A stretch of DNA of 64,000 nt, from the NCBI GenBank assembly GCA_019914945.1, contig CM034101.1, positions 693,188-757,187 of the forward strand. The letters are read 5' to 3'. This document shows positions 21,942 through 33,615 of this stretch, piece after piece. Within the stretch, counting starts at the first letter, position 1. Each line of letters starts with the position of its first letter. The DNA comes from Typha latifolia (taxonomy: Eukaryota; Streptophyta; Magnoliopsida; Poales; Typhaceae). The translations under genes were made by a program, and so were the position numbers. The notes beneath the pieces were generated by a model that did no database searches, was not told where the DNA came from, and worked only from the letters and a program-made list of their open reading frames with translations.

Positions 21942-24548
21942 TTAGTCACTGTCAGCTAGAAGTGGCTGCTTCTTGTCCTCCCACTGGCATAATCTTTTTT
22001 TGGCTTCCTCCACCTGCAATCCAAGAATTATAAACTTAAGAAACTTTTAGTTGCAATGCATAATGGCAGATGAGTTTGGAAGAGCTAGGAGAACTCCAGT
22101 TGAGAATTACATGATCTTTAATTTACTATTCTGTTGTTTAGCTTATGAAAACAGAGGATGCTTGTTGAAGAAACAATTGAAGAAGGTTTTACCTCTTTAT
22201 TCCAATCAGTCCTGAAAGTGACCCATATTAGGATTAGAGTCTGCATCAACGTACCTCCAAGCATCCCAGACCATATGCCCTGCAAGCAAGAATTAATCAC
22301 ACTTAGTTTCTTAGTCATTACAGTGGTATTATGTGTTGAAAATTGGCTGAAAATTAAGAAAACCGTTCGAACGGGTTAACGACGTTCATTGCAATTTGCT
22401 GTCGTACTAGTTTTGTAAGATAACGTCCAAACGACATCCATCCGTTCGAATTTAGACGTTCGAATAACTAAGAGTTTGGATGGTCACAGTGTTAGAAAGA
22501 CGTTCCAACATATTACCACAAGCGTTCAAATGTTGTCCACCCATTCTAACAGTTCTGCGAGGTGTGTTTGTTGTGGTATTTGTTTGTGAGATGTTGGTAT
22601 TCTATTTGGTATTGGTATTAGTCTTGATAATATTTAGTTTATCTTAATCTTTTATTATTCTATTGGATTTGTTTATGAGATGAGGATTCACTTCCGCTGC
22701 CCTATTCCACACAATAATTAGTATCAGAGCGCAACAATACGGATACTCTAATACTATCTAATCCAACACTTATTAAGATAAAGATAATTTACCTTTGCTC
22801 CCAATCCAAACTTGAAGCCTAGCAGAGAACCAAGTGGAACACCGACAACATAATAGCATCCGACATTAACATATGCCACAAATGTTTGCCATCCACATCC
22901 AACAGCCACACCTTCATGTTAACGAGATATATATCAAGTTAGTTAATAAAAAGAATTGGAAGATGAAATATAGCATAACGAAGAGCTCACCGGATAGAAC
23001 TGGCTGGATGCCGTTGAGGATTAAGGTGATGGCAAGCAATGGGCAGAGATCGGAGACGGCGCGCGCCACCGTCTCGCCCTCGGTGAATATATAACTAATG
23101 TAGTCGCGGCATAGGAGAATGATCACTGCCAAGATGACTGATATAATGAATGACAGCGTCGTCACCACCACCACCGAGAACTCGGCGGCCTTCGGATTGC
23201 CGGCGCCGAGCTCGTTGCCTACTCGAACGCTGAATTTTGAAAGAAATTCAATTAGTTCAAGTTGGCGTTTAGTATATATTTCCTTGCACTTAAAACTAAG
23301 ATCACAAGACCTGGCAGCTGCATTAAAGCCCACAGAGACCATGAAGACCCACCCAGAAATTGTCAGGCTGCAACACCGACAAATATTGTAATACAATGTC
23401 AGATTTTACATGTTATTTTATCTGAACTGACATGTTCATTGGAATCAAAATTAGTCAAGGCTTACCAGACTGTAAGTGAATCAAGTGCTAGTTGTGGATT
23501 TTCTAAAAGACCAGCAATAAGGATCAGGATCTGGAAGTACCATGTCTCCAAACACAGCATCACCGCCGACGCCGTCGATAGCTTCAGAAACTCCGGCAGG
23601 CCAGAGAAGGCCTGCCAGGTTAAACCAGTCCAGGTAAACCGACACTTCGGGCTCGTCAAAATGTACACAAATTGGGCAGCCACTATGATCCACCAACTCA
23701 GGCTCAGTACCAATGAGGCTCCTATCAGACCCAATCCTATCTTGTACACTGCCAGCCAGCTCAGTAGTAGATGAACTACCAATGTACCAGCTGAGATGTA
23801 TGCACTAGGAGCAACAATACTTTGAGCCTGTAAAAATTTTTGTATCGGAAAGTTGGCGGCGTATGCGAAGATCTGGGGAATTAACCCATAGACGAACACC
23901 GCCGCCGCCTTTGCAATCTCCGGCGACTCGCCTAGTAGCACAAGAATTGGCCTAGAAAAGACGTAGATCACCGCAAGCGGTATGCCGGTCGCCATTAGGA
24001 GCACCGTAGAACGTTGGAGGTATACGCCGAGCATGGAGTACTTGTGTGCACCATATGCTTGGCCACATAGCGTCTCCACAGCACTCCCCATACCTAACTA
24101 TTAGCCATTTCTTAATTAATTGCAATATGATTTTAAATTTTTGCATGAATTTTAACCAGTAAGTGTTAAACTTATACTACCATTTGTATCGATAAGTTTC
24201 TTCTTCTTTTTTTAAATGCGTTAAGATTCAAGTTTAAGACATTGATTCATAATAGAGGATAAGGTATCATACCATGAGGCCATATGCGAATACTTGGATA
24301 CCATTGTTGCCTAGGGAGGAGGCGGCGAGCTCGAGATTTCCAAGATGGCCGGAAAATATCTGCGTCGAGATGGACAGCACGTTGTTAAGCATGTACACGA
24401 CCACCGCGGGCGCGGCGATCGGCATGAGGAGCTGCAGTTCGATAAGGATTGCCGACCAGAGGCGACGAGTCGATGGGATCGTGGGGTCGACCAGTAGGCT
24501 CTCCAGCCGGCCGCTCAACTCGGAACCCGTGCCGTGGCCGCCGGCCAT
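21942..24548 (-). CDS. MATE efflux transporter, DETOXIFICATION 40-like (copy 1)
   Basis: Seven exons: 24273-24548, 23466-24097, 23311-23367, 22991-23229, 22793-22911, 22193-22279 and 21942-22013. The product is 493 residues with the 12 hydrophobic segments of a plant MATE. The start is the ATG at 24548 (MAGGHGTG). Landmarks are [72 protein letters not shown] and the tail [14 protein letters not shown] proteins export organic compounds by antiport with protons or sodium, at the plasma membrane or tonoplast; the substrate here cannot be inferred. The closest family I recall is AtDTX40. A paralogue lies at 30813-33534 with identical lengths for exons 2-6, and a resistance-type gene lies between them. 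Intron 5 is enlarged by an LTR remnant. Confidence 0.92.
22334..22730 (+). mobile_element. Truncated Copia-type LTR plus primer-binding site in MATE intron 5
   Basis: A segment of about 380 bases begins TGTTGAAAATTGG and ends CCTATTCCACACA (to 22713), the TG..CA boundaries of an LTR. It is followed at once by TTAGTATCAGAGC (22718-22730), one change from the TGGTATCAGAGC priming site complementary to initiator Met tRNA that Copia elements use. The intron is 513 bases here but only 94 in the paralogous gene, so an insertion of about 0.4 kb is expected. No internal genes or second LTR are present. Confidence 0.6.
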
Positions 24549-25244
24549 CAAGAAATATTCTTTTTACAAAATTACGTGTACTTGTTAAGCACAGATGTAG
24601 AGTAGAAGGGCTCTTACTACCATGGAAGATGAGATAGCCTTTGCTCTTATATTAGCGGTGGAGAATTCATTAAATCTCGTCCTGCTTGCTAACTTCAGTC
24701 CCACTTCCCTACGGTATCATTTATCACATTCTGTGCCTTGGTGTTATGTGCATCAAATTTTTTTTTTTTTTTTTCTGTTTTTAAGTATTAGCTGCATTAT
24801 CCAAATCGATCGGTCTTGCTAAATCAATGAATTTATTTTAGTTTTAAATTTTTGGAAATAAAAAAATGGGTGAAATTAAGGGAGATGGGTAAAAAAAAAG
24901 TTTCTCGATTCTTAGTCAACAGCTTAAATCACCATTTTTGACGAAGTCTGTATTGCGACAAAAGATTTGTCTCTCAATTATTCCAATCAGATTCTTCAAC
25001 TACTCTAAACCTCCTCCAGTAGTTGCTCTTTCTTCGTGGAAAGTTCTGCTCTGGTGTGGACACGTATATGCATGTCAGATCCCAGGCATAAGGACAAAAG
25101 AGCTGGTGTAACTTAGTTTAATTATATTCATCTTGGTTGAGTAGAATACATTAGGCAGTGGGTCAGGAGTCACGACAAACGAGTTGTTGATGGTCTTTGT
25201 ACGCTTTGTGTAGTGAGAAGAAGGAAGGGCTCCTTACTGCAACA
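24549..25244. other. Divergent promoter region, MATE copy 1 / CC-NBS-LRR
   Basis: 696 bases separate two start codons on opposite strands. AT-rich, with poly-T runs at about 24760-24775; a weak TATA-like AATATAAG (minus, near 24645-24652) precedes the MATE gene. No further gene. Confidence 0.45.
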
Positions 25245-28200
25245 ATGGGTTCCACCCTGTCCACCTTGGGTTCCTGCGCCGCCGGCGAGCTGACTCAGCA
25301 CTTCTCCCTCAAGGACGATATCCGAAGGCTGCGGACTACTCTGCCCAAGGTCCGCGTCCTGATCGACAAAGCTGAGTGCTGGACTTGGAAGCATGAGGAC
25401 CTCCCCGAGCTCCTCAGGGAACTCAAAAACGCTGCTTACGATGCCGACAACCTCCTCGACGATTTTGACTACCACGAGTTGCAGCACAAGATCGAGGGCG
25501 GAGAAAGTCAGGCAAGTCAGCTTCTTTCTTCCTCTCTAAATTCTGCAAGGAATATTATAAGCCGTGCTCCCAATAATGTGAGGGATCTGCAAGGGAGGCT
25601 AGATCACCTTGCTGCTCAGATGGAAACCTTGTTTAGACTGTTACCTTTAGATGACGAATCGAAACAGTATGGCATGTCAGTAGTGAGACGAGAGACGACC
25701 TCCTTCCTTACGGAACCGGAGGTGTTCGGGCGAGACGACGAACGAGAGAAGGTGATCAAGCTTTTGCTGAAGTCAGGTGATGGATCTGGATCCGGCAGTA
25801 GTGGCTTCGGCGGTGATGGTGTAACTGTTCCTCCTACCAAGAGAAGAAAGACAGAAAACGTGTCAGTTTTGCCTCTGGTTGGGATTGGAGGGGTGGGGAA
25901 GACTACCCTGGCTCAGCTTGTATACAACGATAAGAGGGTAGATGATCACTTTGAGCCCAAAATGTGGGTTTGTGTGTCCGACTACTTTGATGTTACAAGG
26001 ATAACTACAGAAATGATAGGAAAGCAGTCTGATACCAGGAACTTGAATGACCTTCAAATGATTCTAAAGGAGAAGGTGATGTCAATGAGGTTCTTGCTCG
26101 TTCTTGATGATGTGTGGAATGAAGAAAGCGAGGAATGGAAGCGTCTGATTGCACCCCTGAGATCTGGGCTTCAAGGGAGCATGATCTTGGTGACCACGCG
26201 CTCCCAAAAGGTCGCCGACATAACCGGCACGATGGAACCAATATTTCTCAAGGGTTTGCCAGATGATGCTTACTGGGAGTGCTTCAAGAGATTTGCATTT
26301 GGATTTGAGAACCCAGAAGATCATCCCGAGTTGGAGGCCATTGGTAAGAAGATCGCTGCCAGGTTGAATGGATCTCCCCTAGCGGCAAAAACTTTGGGAG
26401 GTCTGCTGTGCTCTGAGATGGAAGCAAGTCGCTGGCGGACTATATTGAAGAGCAAAATGTGGGAACTACCACAAAAGGAAAATGATATTCTTCCAGCCCT
26501 GCGACTGAGCTATCAGTATCTGCCGCTGCATCTCAAGCGATGTTTCTCAATTTGTTCCATGTTTCGGAAAGATCATATGTTAAACAGTAATGTGTTAATC
26601 AATCTTTGGCTGGCACAAGGCTACATTTTACCTCAAGGAGACATGGTATTGGAAGATATAGGAACTAGCTACTTCAACGACTTGGTGAGCAGGTCCTTCC
26701 TTCAGCTATGTCATGGTGTCTATGGGCTATGTGTCATGCATGATTTGATTCACGATCTGTCACAATTTATTTCACAAAGTGAATGCTTCAGTATGCAAGT
26801 TGAAAATTTTCAACAAGAAATCGTTACCACTACTCGTCATTTGACAGTATATACTGAGACCCTAGAACCGAGCAAGTTGATGGAGATAGGCAATTTTAAC
26901 AAACTGCAATCGCTTGTCCTCCCAGCTAAATTTGAACCTGATTTGGGTCCCACAAATATCTTCTGGTTCAACAGACTCAAAAATATACGGTATTTGGGAT
27001 TATCTGACTGTAAGATCAAAGAACTGCCCGAGAGCATTGGCAACTTAAAACATCTCCGGTACCTTGACATATCTAATACAGATATTGCAAGGTTACCTGA
27101 GGCACTGTGTCGTCTTTACAACTTACTAGTTTTAAAGTTATCTGGATGTCCAATAACATGCTTTCCTCAAGGTCTCAGCAACCTGATTAATTTGCGGAAC
27201 CTTATTTTACCGTACCGGATGACATTTTCCAAGATAGCAAAGATTGGGAAGCTTACTTCTCTTCAAAATTTGGGAAATTTTGAGGTCCTAAAACAACACG
27301 GACATGTGAATATTGAAGAACTAAAGGACATGAACCAGCTTCGTGGAAGCCTATCTGTTGAAAAACTTGAGAACGTTGAGAAGAAGGAAGATGCTCGTCA
27401 AGCTAAGCTAAACAATAAGGAGTACCTTAATGAGTTGGAGCTACAATGGTCTTATTGTAGAGACAGTAGTATGTCAGAGAGCAACAACTCGGATCTTGAC
27501 GTCGAGGGGGTGCTTGATGGACTCCAGCCACATCCGAATCTCAAACGGCTGCAAATCCAAGGCTATCGAGGCGCCAAACTTTCACAGTGGGTGCAGACGC
27601 AAATGTTGCCTTGCTTAACGAGTCTCGAAGTGCGTGATTGCCCACAACTCATGGAGATAGCATCTTTCACTTCCTTAAGCAGTCTCGACATTGTAAATTG
27701 CCCAAATATTAAGGTACCTTTCCTCCCTCCTGCGAGTGATCTGAAGCTGATTAACGTAAGAAGGGTTGCACTTCCAAGACAAGAGCTCATCAACAGCAGT
27801 ACGAGCATCATCAAGAGCTCATCTCTCACTAAGTTACCCACTGGACAGTGTGCAAACCTGACAACTACTGCTGAAGAGTGGCTGATGCCACACAGCTGCC
27901 TGCATCCGACCAACAAGTCAATATACATCTGGAATTGCGAACAACTCGTGTCGCTGCCAGTGGAAAGGTTTAAAGATTTCATCTCCCTTGAGAACTTGCA
28001 AATAAGAAATTGCCCCAAGCTCACTTGCCCGAGGGAAATGCTCTTACCAACCTCCATCAAAAGTTTAATGTTGGATAGCTGCGGCGATCTCGACAAGTCT
28101 CTTCCCAACTGCCTACGTAACCTCACAGCTCTAACCTACTTGACTATAAGTAGGTGTCCACACGTCACATCCCTTCCATCGCAAGTGCTGTGTCACCTGA

Positions 28201-28757
28201 GAGCACTTAGTCAGTTAGTTATTCTGGATTGTGAAGGCATGGAGTCTTTAGATGGGATACAAGTTCTCCGGTCCCTAGAATATTTGGATATCCGAAATTG
28301 TCCAAAGGTAATAGAATCAGATCCATTGATGCCCGATGACGAAGTGCAGATGAGTTTTGAGGGGGAGCCATCGCTCGAACGCTTGACCATCGACAACACG
28401 GCTATCCTCAAACTGTCATTTTTGACAAGTCTGTCCCCCTTACTCAAACGTCTCACTATATGTGATTCTCAGCAGCAAGTGATGTTTAGTGGAGAGGGAC
28501 ACGAATGCTTGCAAAGCCTTAAATCACTCAATTCACTGCAATTTGACAGGTGCTTAAATCTCCGGTCCCTGCCGGCAGAGTTGCATAGCATGACTTCCCT
28601 TGAATGTTTAGATATATATTCTTGTCCTGAGATCCAGTCGCTGCCGGAGAAGGGCCTGCCCACATCCCTGACAAGTTTATACTTCAATAATTGCCATCCC
28701 ATGTTGACGGAGCAGTTGGAAAAGCATAAATCATTGATAAAAACTAGAATTGGTTGA
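25245..28757 (+). CDS. CC-NBS-LRR (CNL) disease-resistance-type protein
   Basis: Intronless, 1170 residues from the ATG at 25245 (AACAATGGG). An in-frame ATG at 25197 would add 16 residues but has poorer context and no family similarity. Coiled-coil region about 20-80 with ELKNAAYDADNLLDDFDY (the EDVID-equivalent segment). NB-ARC motifs: GIGGVGKTT 213-221, LLVLDDVW 284-291, MILVTTRS 313-320, GSPLAAKTLGG 376-386, CFSICSMF 433-440, MHD 498-500. A leucine-rich repeat region follows from about 530 to the end, with many LxxLxIxxC repeats. No frameshift or stop is seen, so it looks intact. Such proteins are intracellular receptors that detect pathogen effectors and trigger defence. A Gly/Ser-rich linker with PPTKRRKTE (about 196-204) lies just before the NB domain. 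It sits between two MATE paralogues. Confidence 0.95.
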   Translation: MGSTLSTLGSCAAGELTQHFSLKDDIRRLRTTLPKVRVLIDKAECWTWKHEDLPELLRELKNAAYDADNLLDDFDYHELQHKIEGGESQASQLLSSSLNSARNIISRAPNNVRDLQGRLDHLAAQMETLFRLLPLDDESKQYGMSVVRRETTSFLTEPEVFGRDDEREKVIKLLLKSGDGSGSGSSGFGGDGVTVPPTKRRKTENVSVLPLVGIGGVGKTTLAQLVYNDKRVDDHFEPKMWVCVSDYFDVTRITTEMIGKQSDTRNLNDLQMILKEKVMSMRFLLVLDDVWNEESEEWKRLIAPLRSGLQGSMILVTTRSQKVADITGTMEPIFLKGLPDDAYWECFKRFAFGFENPEDHPELEAIGKKIAARLNGSPLAAKTLGGLLCSEMEASRWRTILKSKMWELPQKENDILPALRLSYQYLPLHLKRCFSICSMFRKDHMLNSNVLINLWLAQGYILPQGDMVLEDIGTSYFNDLVSRSFLQLCHGVYGLCVMHDLIHDLSQFISQSECFSMQVENFQQEIVTTTRHLTVYTETLEPSKLMEIGNFNKLQSLVLPAKFEPDLGPTNIFWFNRLKNIRYLGLSDCKIKELPESIGNLKHLRYLDISNTDIARLPEALCRLYNLLVLKLSGCPITCFPQGLSNLINLRNLILPYRMTFSKIAKIGKLTSLQNLGNFEVLKQHGHVNIEELKDMNQLRGSLSVEKLENVEKKEDARQAKLNNKEYLNELELQWSYCRDSSMSESNNSDLDVEGVLDGLQPHPNLKRLQIQGYRGAKLSQWVQTQMLPCLTSLEVRDCPQLMEIASFTSLSSLDIVNCPNIKVPFLPPASDLKLINVRRVALPRQELINSSTSIIKSSSLTKLPTGQCANLTTTAEEWLMPHSCLHPTNKSIYIWNCEQLVSLPVERFKDFISLENLQIRNCPKLTCPREMLLPTSIKSLMLDSCGDLDKSLPNCLRNLTALTYLTISRCPHVTSLPSQVLCHLRALSQLVILDCEGMESLDGIQVLRSLEYLDIRNCPKVIESDPLMPDDEVQMSFEGEPSLERLTIDNTAILKLSFLTSLSPLLKRLTICDSQQQVMFSGEGHECLQSLKSLNSLQFDRCLNLRSLPAELHSMTSLECLDIYSCPEIQSLPEKGLPTSLTSLYFNNCHPMLTEQLEKHKSLIKTRIG

Positions 28758-30812
28758 TTTCATGGGTAATTCTCAGACCACCATTCCTTACTGCAACTCC
28801 CAATTGCTGTCTATCATTTCCTAGTAATATATTTGATGACGAATGAACTCTATCTAGATAGCCAATGCCAACAAACCTAATTTGATCGCTTTTATTGTTC
28901 ATGTTTCTCTTTTTGTAATGCAGAGCTGTGTGTGATTATGTACTTTCTCCTACAGCTTTTACTTGCAAATGTCTTCTTCCATCTTCTGAACAGTGATCCT
29001 AGTTAATAAACTAGTTGTTCCACACCAATTCTTTTTGTCTTTCCAGTAGGTCTCAACTTATTAGACGGTAAATTAACTTCGGTTCTTTCATCGTTCCAGA
29101 GTGAACAATTTCGGAAGATCTCTGACCACTCTACTACTTTGGATTGCCAGTGCAGATGCTGAATGAAGGGGATGAACTTAACTCATATGACATTTGCTAG
29201 ATTTTGTTTTTCTTATACTTATTCCCTAATGTGAAGAAATACTTCCGTTACTAACTTTGGAGAGTACTATGTATGTCGTTTGTTTGGTTTCTTGCAAGAG
29301 TGGCATTCGATCTTCTGGTGTGATAAACAATTTGAGAAACTGGTAACCTTTACCCTGATTTTGTTGTACATGCTTCTTCTTCTTCTTCTTCTTTTTTACA
29401 AATTTAACCCTCACATTTTGGTTTTATTTCTATCCTCCTTGATAGACATCTTGTATATGTTTCCTGTTTCTCTTTTACATTAATTACCTTGCTGCCAGAG
29501 GAGGAAACTGGAACTCGTATATTTCATATTCATTCTCTGAACAATTTCTAGTTGTTTGTGATTAGTTTGTAAAACTGGATCAGCACTTCATGGATAACTC
29601 AATTATTTTTGACAAGCTAGCTCGTAAAAACTATATCATTTGTAAATTTATAGCATGATGTGTAATAACCAAAAATAGGTGAAATAATAAATAGATAAAT
29701 AATGATAAGGATAATGCACTTATTCTTAATCAGTATTAGAATCTTATTAGGAAATAGAAAAAACAAACTAAATTCTTATTATCTTTTTATATATACTAGG
29801 CAATAAAAAAATTTATAGAGAAGAAAAATCCTAAACTTTAGAGAGAGAGAGTGCAAGAAAGAAAGAAAAAAAAATGAGAAGAAGGGAGAAGGAAGTTAAA
29901 AAAGAGAGAGAGAGTTGAGAGCAAATCAGAATTTATTTGGATAAGCGTGAGAGTTACGTTTTTCATTCATATTTTATTTTATTTTATTAATACAGAAAAA
30001 TTAGTAGTAATTTTTTTATTAGATAAAATTTGTTTGAAGATATTTGAATGTTTATGATCTCTTCTATATGTATATTTTATTGGTTTGTTAAGAACAGTGA
30101 TAAGTTAGATATTTATGCTTATATTTTATTGGTTCATGTTAATATTTATTTACTATTAGTATTTATGATTAAGAATTAGAAATTTATTTTTAGAATAATC
30201 TCCTTTAGATAATGAGATATATTAGATTTTAGATATTTACGTTATTTTGTTTTCATCTAAATAGGATATAAAAGGTAATCACAATATTTGTTATATAATT
30301 TTTAAATTGTCTGATTCAAAATAAATGATTTAGATATTATTTTAGTTAGATTAATTTTTTGAATTATAATTTAATTTTATTTCAAGTATAATAAATTTTG
30401 ATTTCTTTGGAATCATATCTCTTGGGATTGATTTCTTAGGCAGATGATGTTAGTAAGGAAGGGAATATTTGTTAAACATAGAAAAAATAAGTAAGATTTT
30501 ATGGTTAACATGTCCAAGTTATGTAAATACTTGTGAAGATAAGCGTATTAAAGAGCATAAGCATTATGCCATGAATAAAATTTATATAAGTAGGCCTCGC
30601 TAATTCGCTTGCTTTCAAAAAAATAAAAATAAAAATACATAAGCATTACGCAATTATATATTTATTCATTTCACTTAGAGAATTCCCCATGTGGATATAT
30701 GATCCTCCTACTTGATAAGCTACAAATTGGCTTCAAATTATTGGACAATAATGATAAACTCAGAAACTCAGGGATCACAAAATGAATCTCTCCTCTGTTC
30801 AATGCTGAAAAA
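28758..30812. other. Convergent spacer with a very AT-rich block
   Basis: 3' regions of the CNL gene and of MATE copy 2. From about 29655 to 30420 the sequence is extremely AT-rich apart from a purine tract (GAGAGA and AAAGAAAG, 29850-29930). It opens TGTAATAACCAAAAATAGG, which resembles the start of some Gypsy LTRs. It may be a decayed LTR, but I could not define its right end or a duplication. No coding frame. Confidence 0.35.
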
Positions 30813-33534
30813 TTATTCTTGGTTAGCAAGTAGGGGCTGCTTCTTGTCTGCTTCCCATTGATCCAATCTTTTCGTGGCTGCTTCCACCTACAATACCAAA
30901 GACATCAGTGAAAAAATGCATCAGTAATTAGATGTGACATGATAACTTATTCTCTCATATATATCTGTCGCAGAATATTAGAGACTGTTTATGTGACATG
31001 ATAGAATAATTGGTCAAGTTTCTCGAGTAATAATATTACATATGATCCTGAAGGTTAATGAGACTGTTTGTCTATTAACTCTATCCTTAATTACCTTTGC
31101 ATTTTATGTCACTTGAATAGATCTTATGATGGAAAGAAAGGGAAGTTGATTTCATTATTGAGCAATATGGTTAAGTGTCAATATCACATCTACTTCTAGA
31201 TATAAGAAATAATGTGATCCTACAATCATTTTTTAGTGGTCTCTGATAATTTACAGGGCATAAATTGATTGACAATTACCTCTTTGTTCCAATCGGTCCG
31301 GAAAGTAACCCACATCAAGATGAGTGTTTGCATAAATGTTCCTCCGATCATACCACCCCATATTCCCTATGAACATAGAAATATATGGTTACAAACTCTG
31401 TAACTAAAAGCTTTTCAGACTAGAGTTGTTCTGCATATACGAATGCAATGCCCCTGTTACCTTTACTCCCAGGCCAAACTTGAATCCAAGGAGAACTCCG
31501 AGAGGAACACCAACAATATAATAGCAACCAACATTAACATATGCTACAAATGTTTGCCATCCACATCCAACAGCAACACCTTCACAATTCATGATGCAAA
31601 GTAATTACATACCAGGTCAGTATCTCTTCTAAGTTACATACCAATATCCCAAAGGTTAAGCTGTTTAGACTTTTAGATAATGATAGCTTTAAATAGAATA
31701 TTCCTCACCGGATAAGACAGGTTGGATGCCGTTGAGCGTAAGTGTGACGGCGAGCAACGGGCAGAGGTCGGAGACGGCGCGGGCCACGGTCTCGCCCTCG
31801 GTGAAGGCATAGCTGATGTAGTCACGAAGGCAGAGGACTATAATTGCCAGTACCGTTGTTACTACGAATGATAACGTTGTCACGACTACAACTGAGAATG
31901 CTGCAGATTTCGGATTTCCGGCGCCGAGTTCGTTGCTCACTCGGACACTGTGGATGAGATCCATATCAGCTAAAGCTTCTCGTTTACTAACAGTAATCTA
32001 AATAGTCATAGAACTAAGAAGACAAGAAAATAATTTCAAGCGTTAAACTAGTCATCTGTAAATAAGTCTTGTTCACGCTTCACCCATTAGTTTCCTATGA
32101 ATTGATTAAGAATAGTAAAAGAACAGGGTGTAAACTGAAATAAAACATAATGCACGGTGCCAAATGGAAAAAATCACAAAGAAAACCCGAAGTAAATTAA
32201 TCACCACGAATCATGGGCATTGGAGTTATTAACTAATATATGAGCGAACTCTTAACTACACATATGATGGATGACTTTGCTCCAGGCTCTGCGGGTTAAA
32301 TAGGCATTAATTCCAAGGAGCCCATTAACTGTCTATGGAAAAAGAAAGATATATATATATATATATCCACCCAGAAATAAATGGCAGTGAGAGAACCACG
32401 ATGGCGCAGATGCAGGCCTACCTTGCAGCAGCATTAAACCCAACCGATATCATAAATATCCACCCAGAAATTGTCATGCTACAAATACCAAAAAGGAAAT
32501 ATTAATCATCAGATATTAGAATAATAATTTTATCAGCATGGATTAGTTTGACTATTCGAGTTACCAAACAGAGAGCGAGTCGAGTGCTATCTCCGGGTTC
32601 TCGAGCAGGCCAGCAATGAGGACCAAGACCTGGAAGTACCAAGTCTCGAGGCACAGCATCACCGCCGATGACGTCGATAGCTTCATGAACTCCGGCAAGC
32701 CGGAGAAGGCCTTCCAGGTGAACCCCGTCCACGTCAGCCGGCACTTTGGGCTCATCACAATATAAGCAAACTGGGCCACCACTATGATCCACCAACTAAG
32801 ACTCAACACCAACGAGGCCCCTAACAGGCCCAGACCCACTTGGTAAATCACGACATAGCTGAGGACCAGATGCACCGCCAGCGTCGCCGCCGAGATATAC
32901 GCGCTCGGCGCGACGATGCTCTGCGCCTGCATGAACTTCTGTATCGGGAAATTGACGGCGTACGCGAAGATTTGCGGGATCAAACCGTAGACGAAGATGG
33001 AGGCGGCCTTGGCGATTTCTTTCGATTGCCCCAGAAGTATCAGCAGCGGCCGGGAGAAGCCGTATATGATCGCTAGCGGTACTCCAGTGGCCACTAGGAG
33101 CACCGTAGAGCGTTGGAGGTACACGCCGAGCATCTCGTATTTATTCGCACCGTATGCTTGACCGCATAACGTTTCGACCGCGCTCCCCATCCCTAGCTGT
33201 GAATTGAAAATTAATGAGACAAAAAGTATTAATTCGATGAATGAATTAATCGTGGAATGAATACCATGAGTCCGTAGGCGAAGATCTGGATGCCGGTGTT
33301 ACCGAGGGAGGCGGCGGCAAGCTCGAGGTTGCCGAGATGGCCGGAGAAGATTTGGGTGGACATGGACATGAGGTAGTTGATCATGTACACCATCACCGCC
33401 GGGGCGGCGAGGCTGAGGAGTAGCTTCATCTCTATCGTCGTCGCCGACCAAATCCGCTGCGTCCAGGGGACCGACGTGTCGGTCAGGACGCTCTCAAGCC
33501 GACCGGTGCCGCCGCCGTGTCCGCCGCCGGCCAT
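30813..33534 (-). CDS. MATE efflux transporter, DETOXIFICATION 40-like (copy 2)
   Basis: Seven exons: 33265-33534, 32565-33196, 32422-32478, 31709-31947, 31461-31579, 31280-31366 and 30813-30887. The product is 492 residues. Exons 2 to 6 (632, 57, 239, 119, 87 nt) have exactly the lengths of copy 1, so the two are duplicates. Landmarks: [15 protein letters not shown] start, [76 protein letters not shown]-terminus [10 protein letters not shown]. Twelve hydrophobic stretches as expected. It is an antiporter of unknown substrate. The first two exons are markedly GC-rich. A TATA box and an inverted CCAAT box lie just upstream. Confidence 0.93.
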
Positions 33535-33596
33535 GGTCGCCGGAGATGGGTGGTCTTATCTTGAGGAGGGGAGGAGACTGAGAGTGTTCTAACTTT

Positions 33597-33604
33597 CTTA
33601 TATA
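33597..33604 (-). promoter_or_regulatory. TATA box of MATE copy 2
   Basis: TATATAAG on the minus strand, 63 bases before the ATG at 33534, with CCAAT on the same strand at 33611-33615. Confidence 0.6.
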
Positions 33605-33615
33605 ATGCTGATTGG

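Noticed and set aside
25197..25244. Upstream in-frame ATG of the CNL gene
   Set aside because: The 16 extra residues are unlike CNL N-termini and the ATG at 25245 has better context.
25878..25905. miR482/2118 target site at the P-loop codons
   Set aside because: By eye there are about six mismatches to the pairing site I recall; not convincing without a target-prediction run.
27563..28126. 187-codon antisense frame inside the CNL gene
   Set aside because: Shadow of the leucine-rich repeat coding region; no family similarity.
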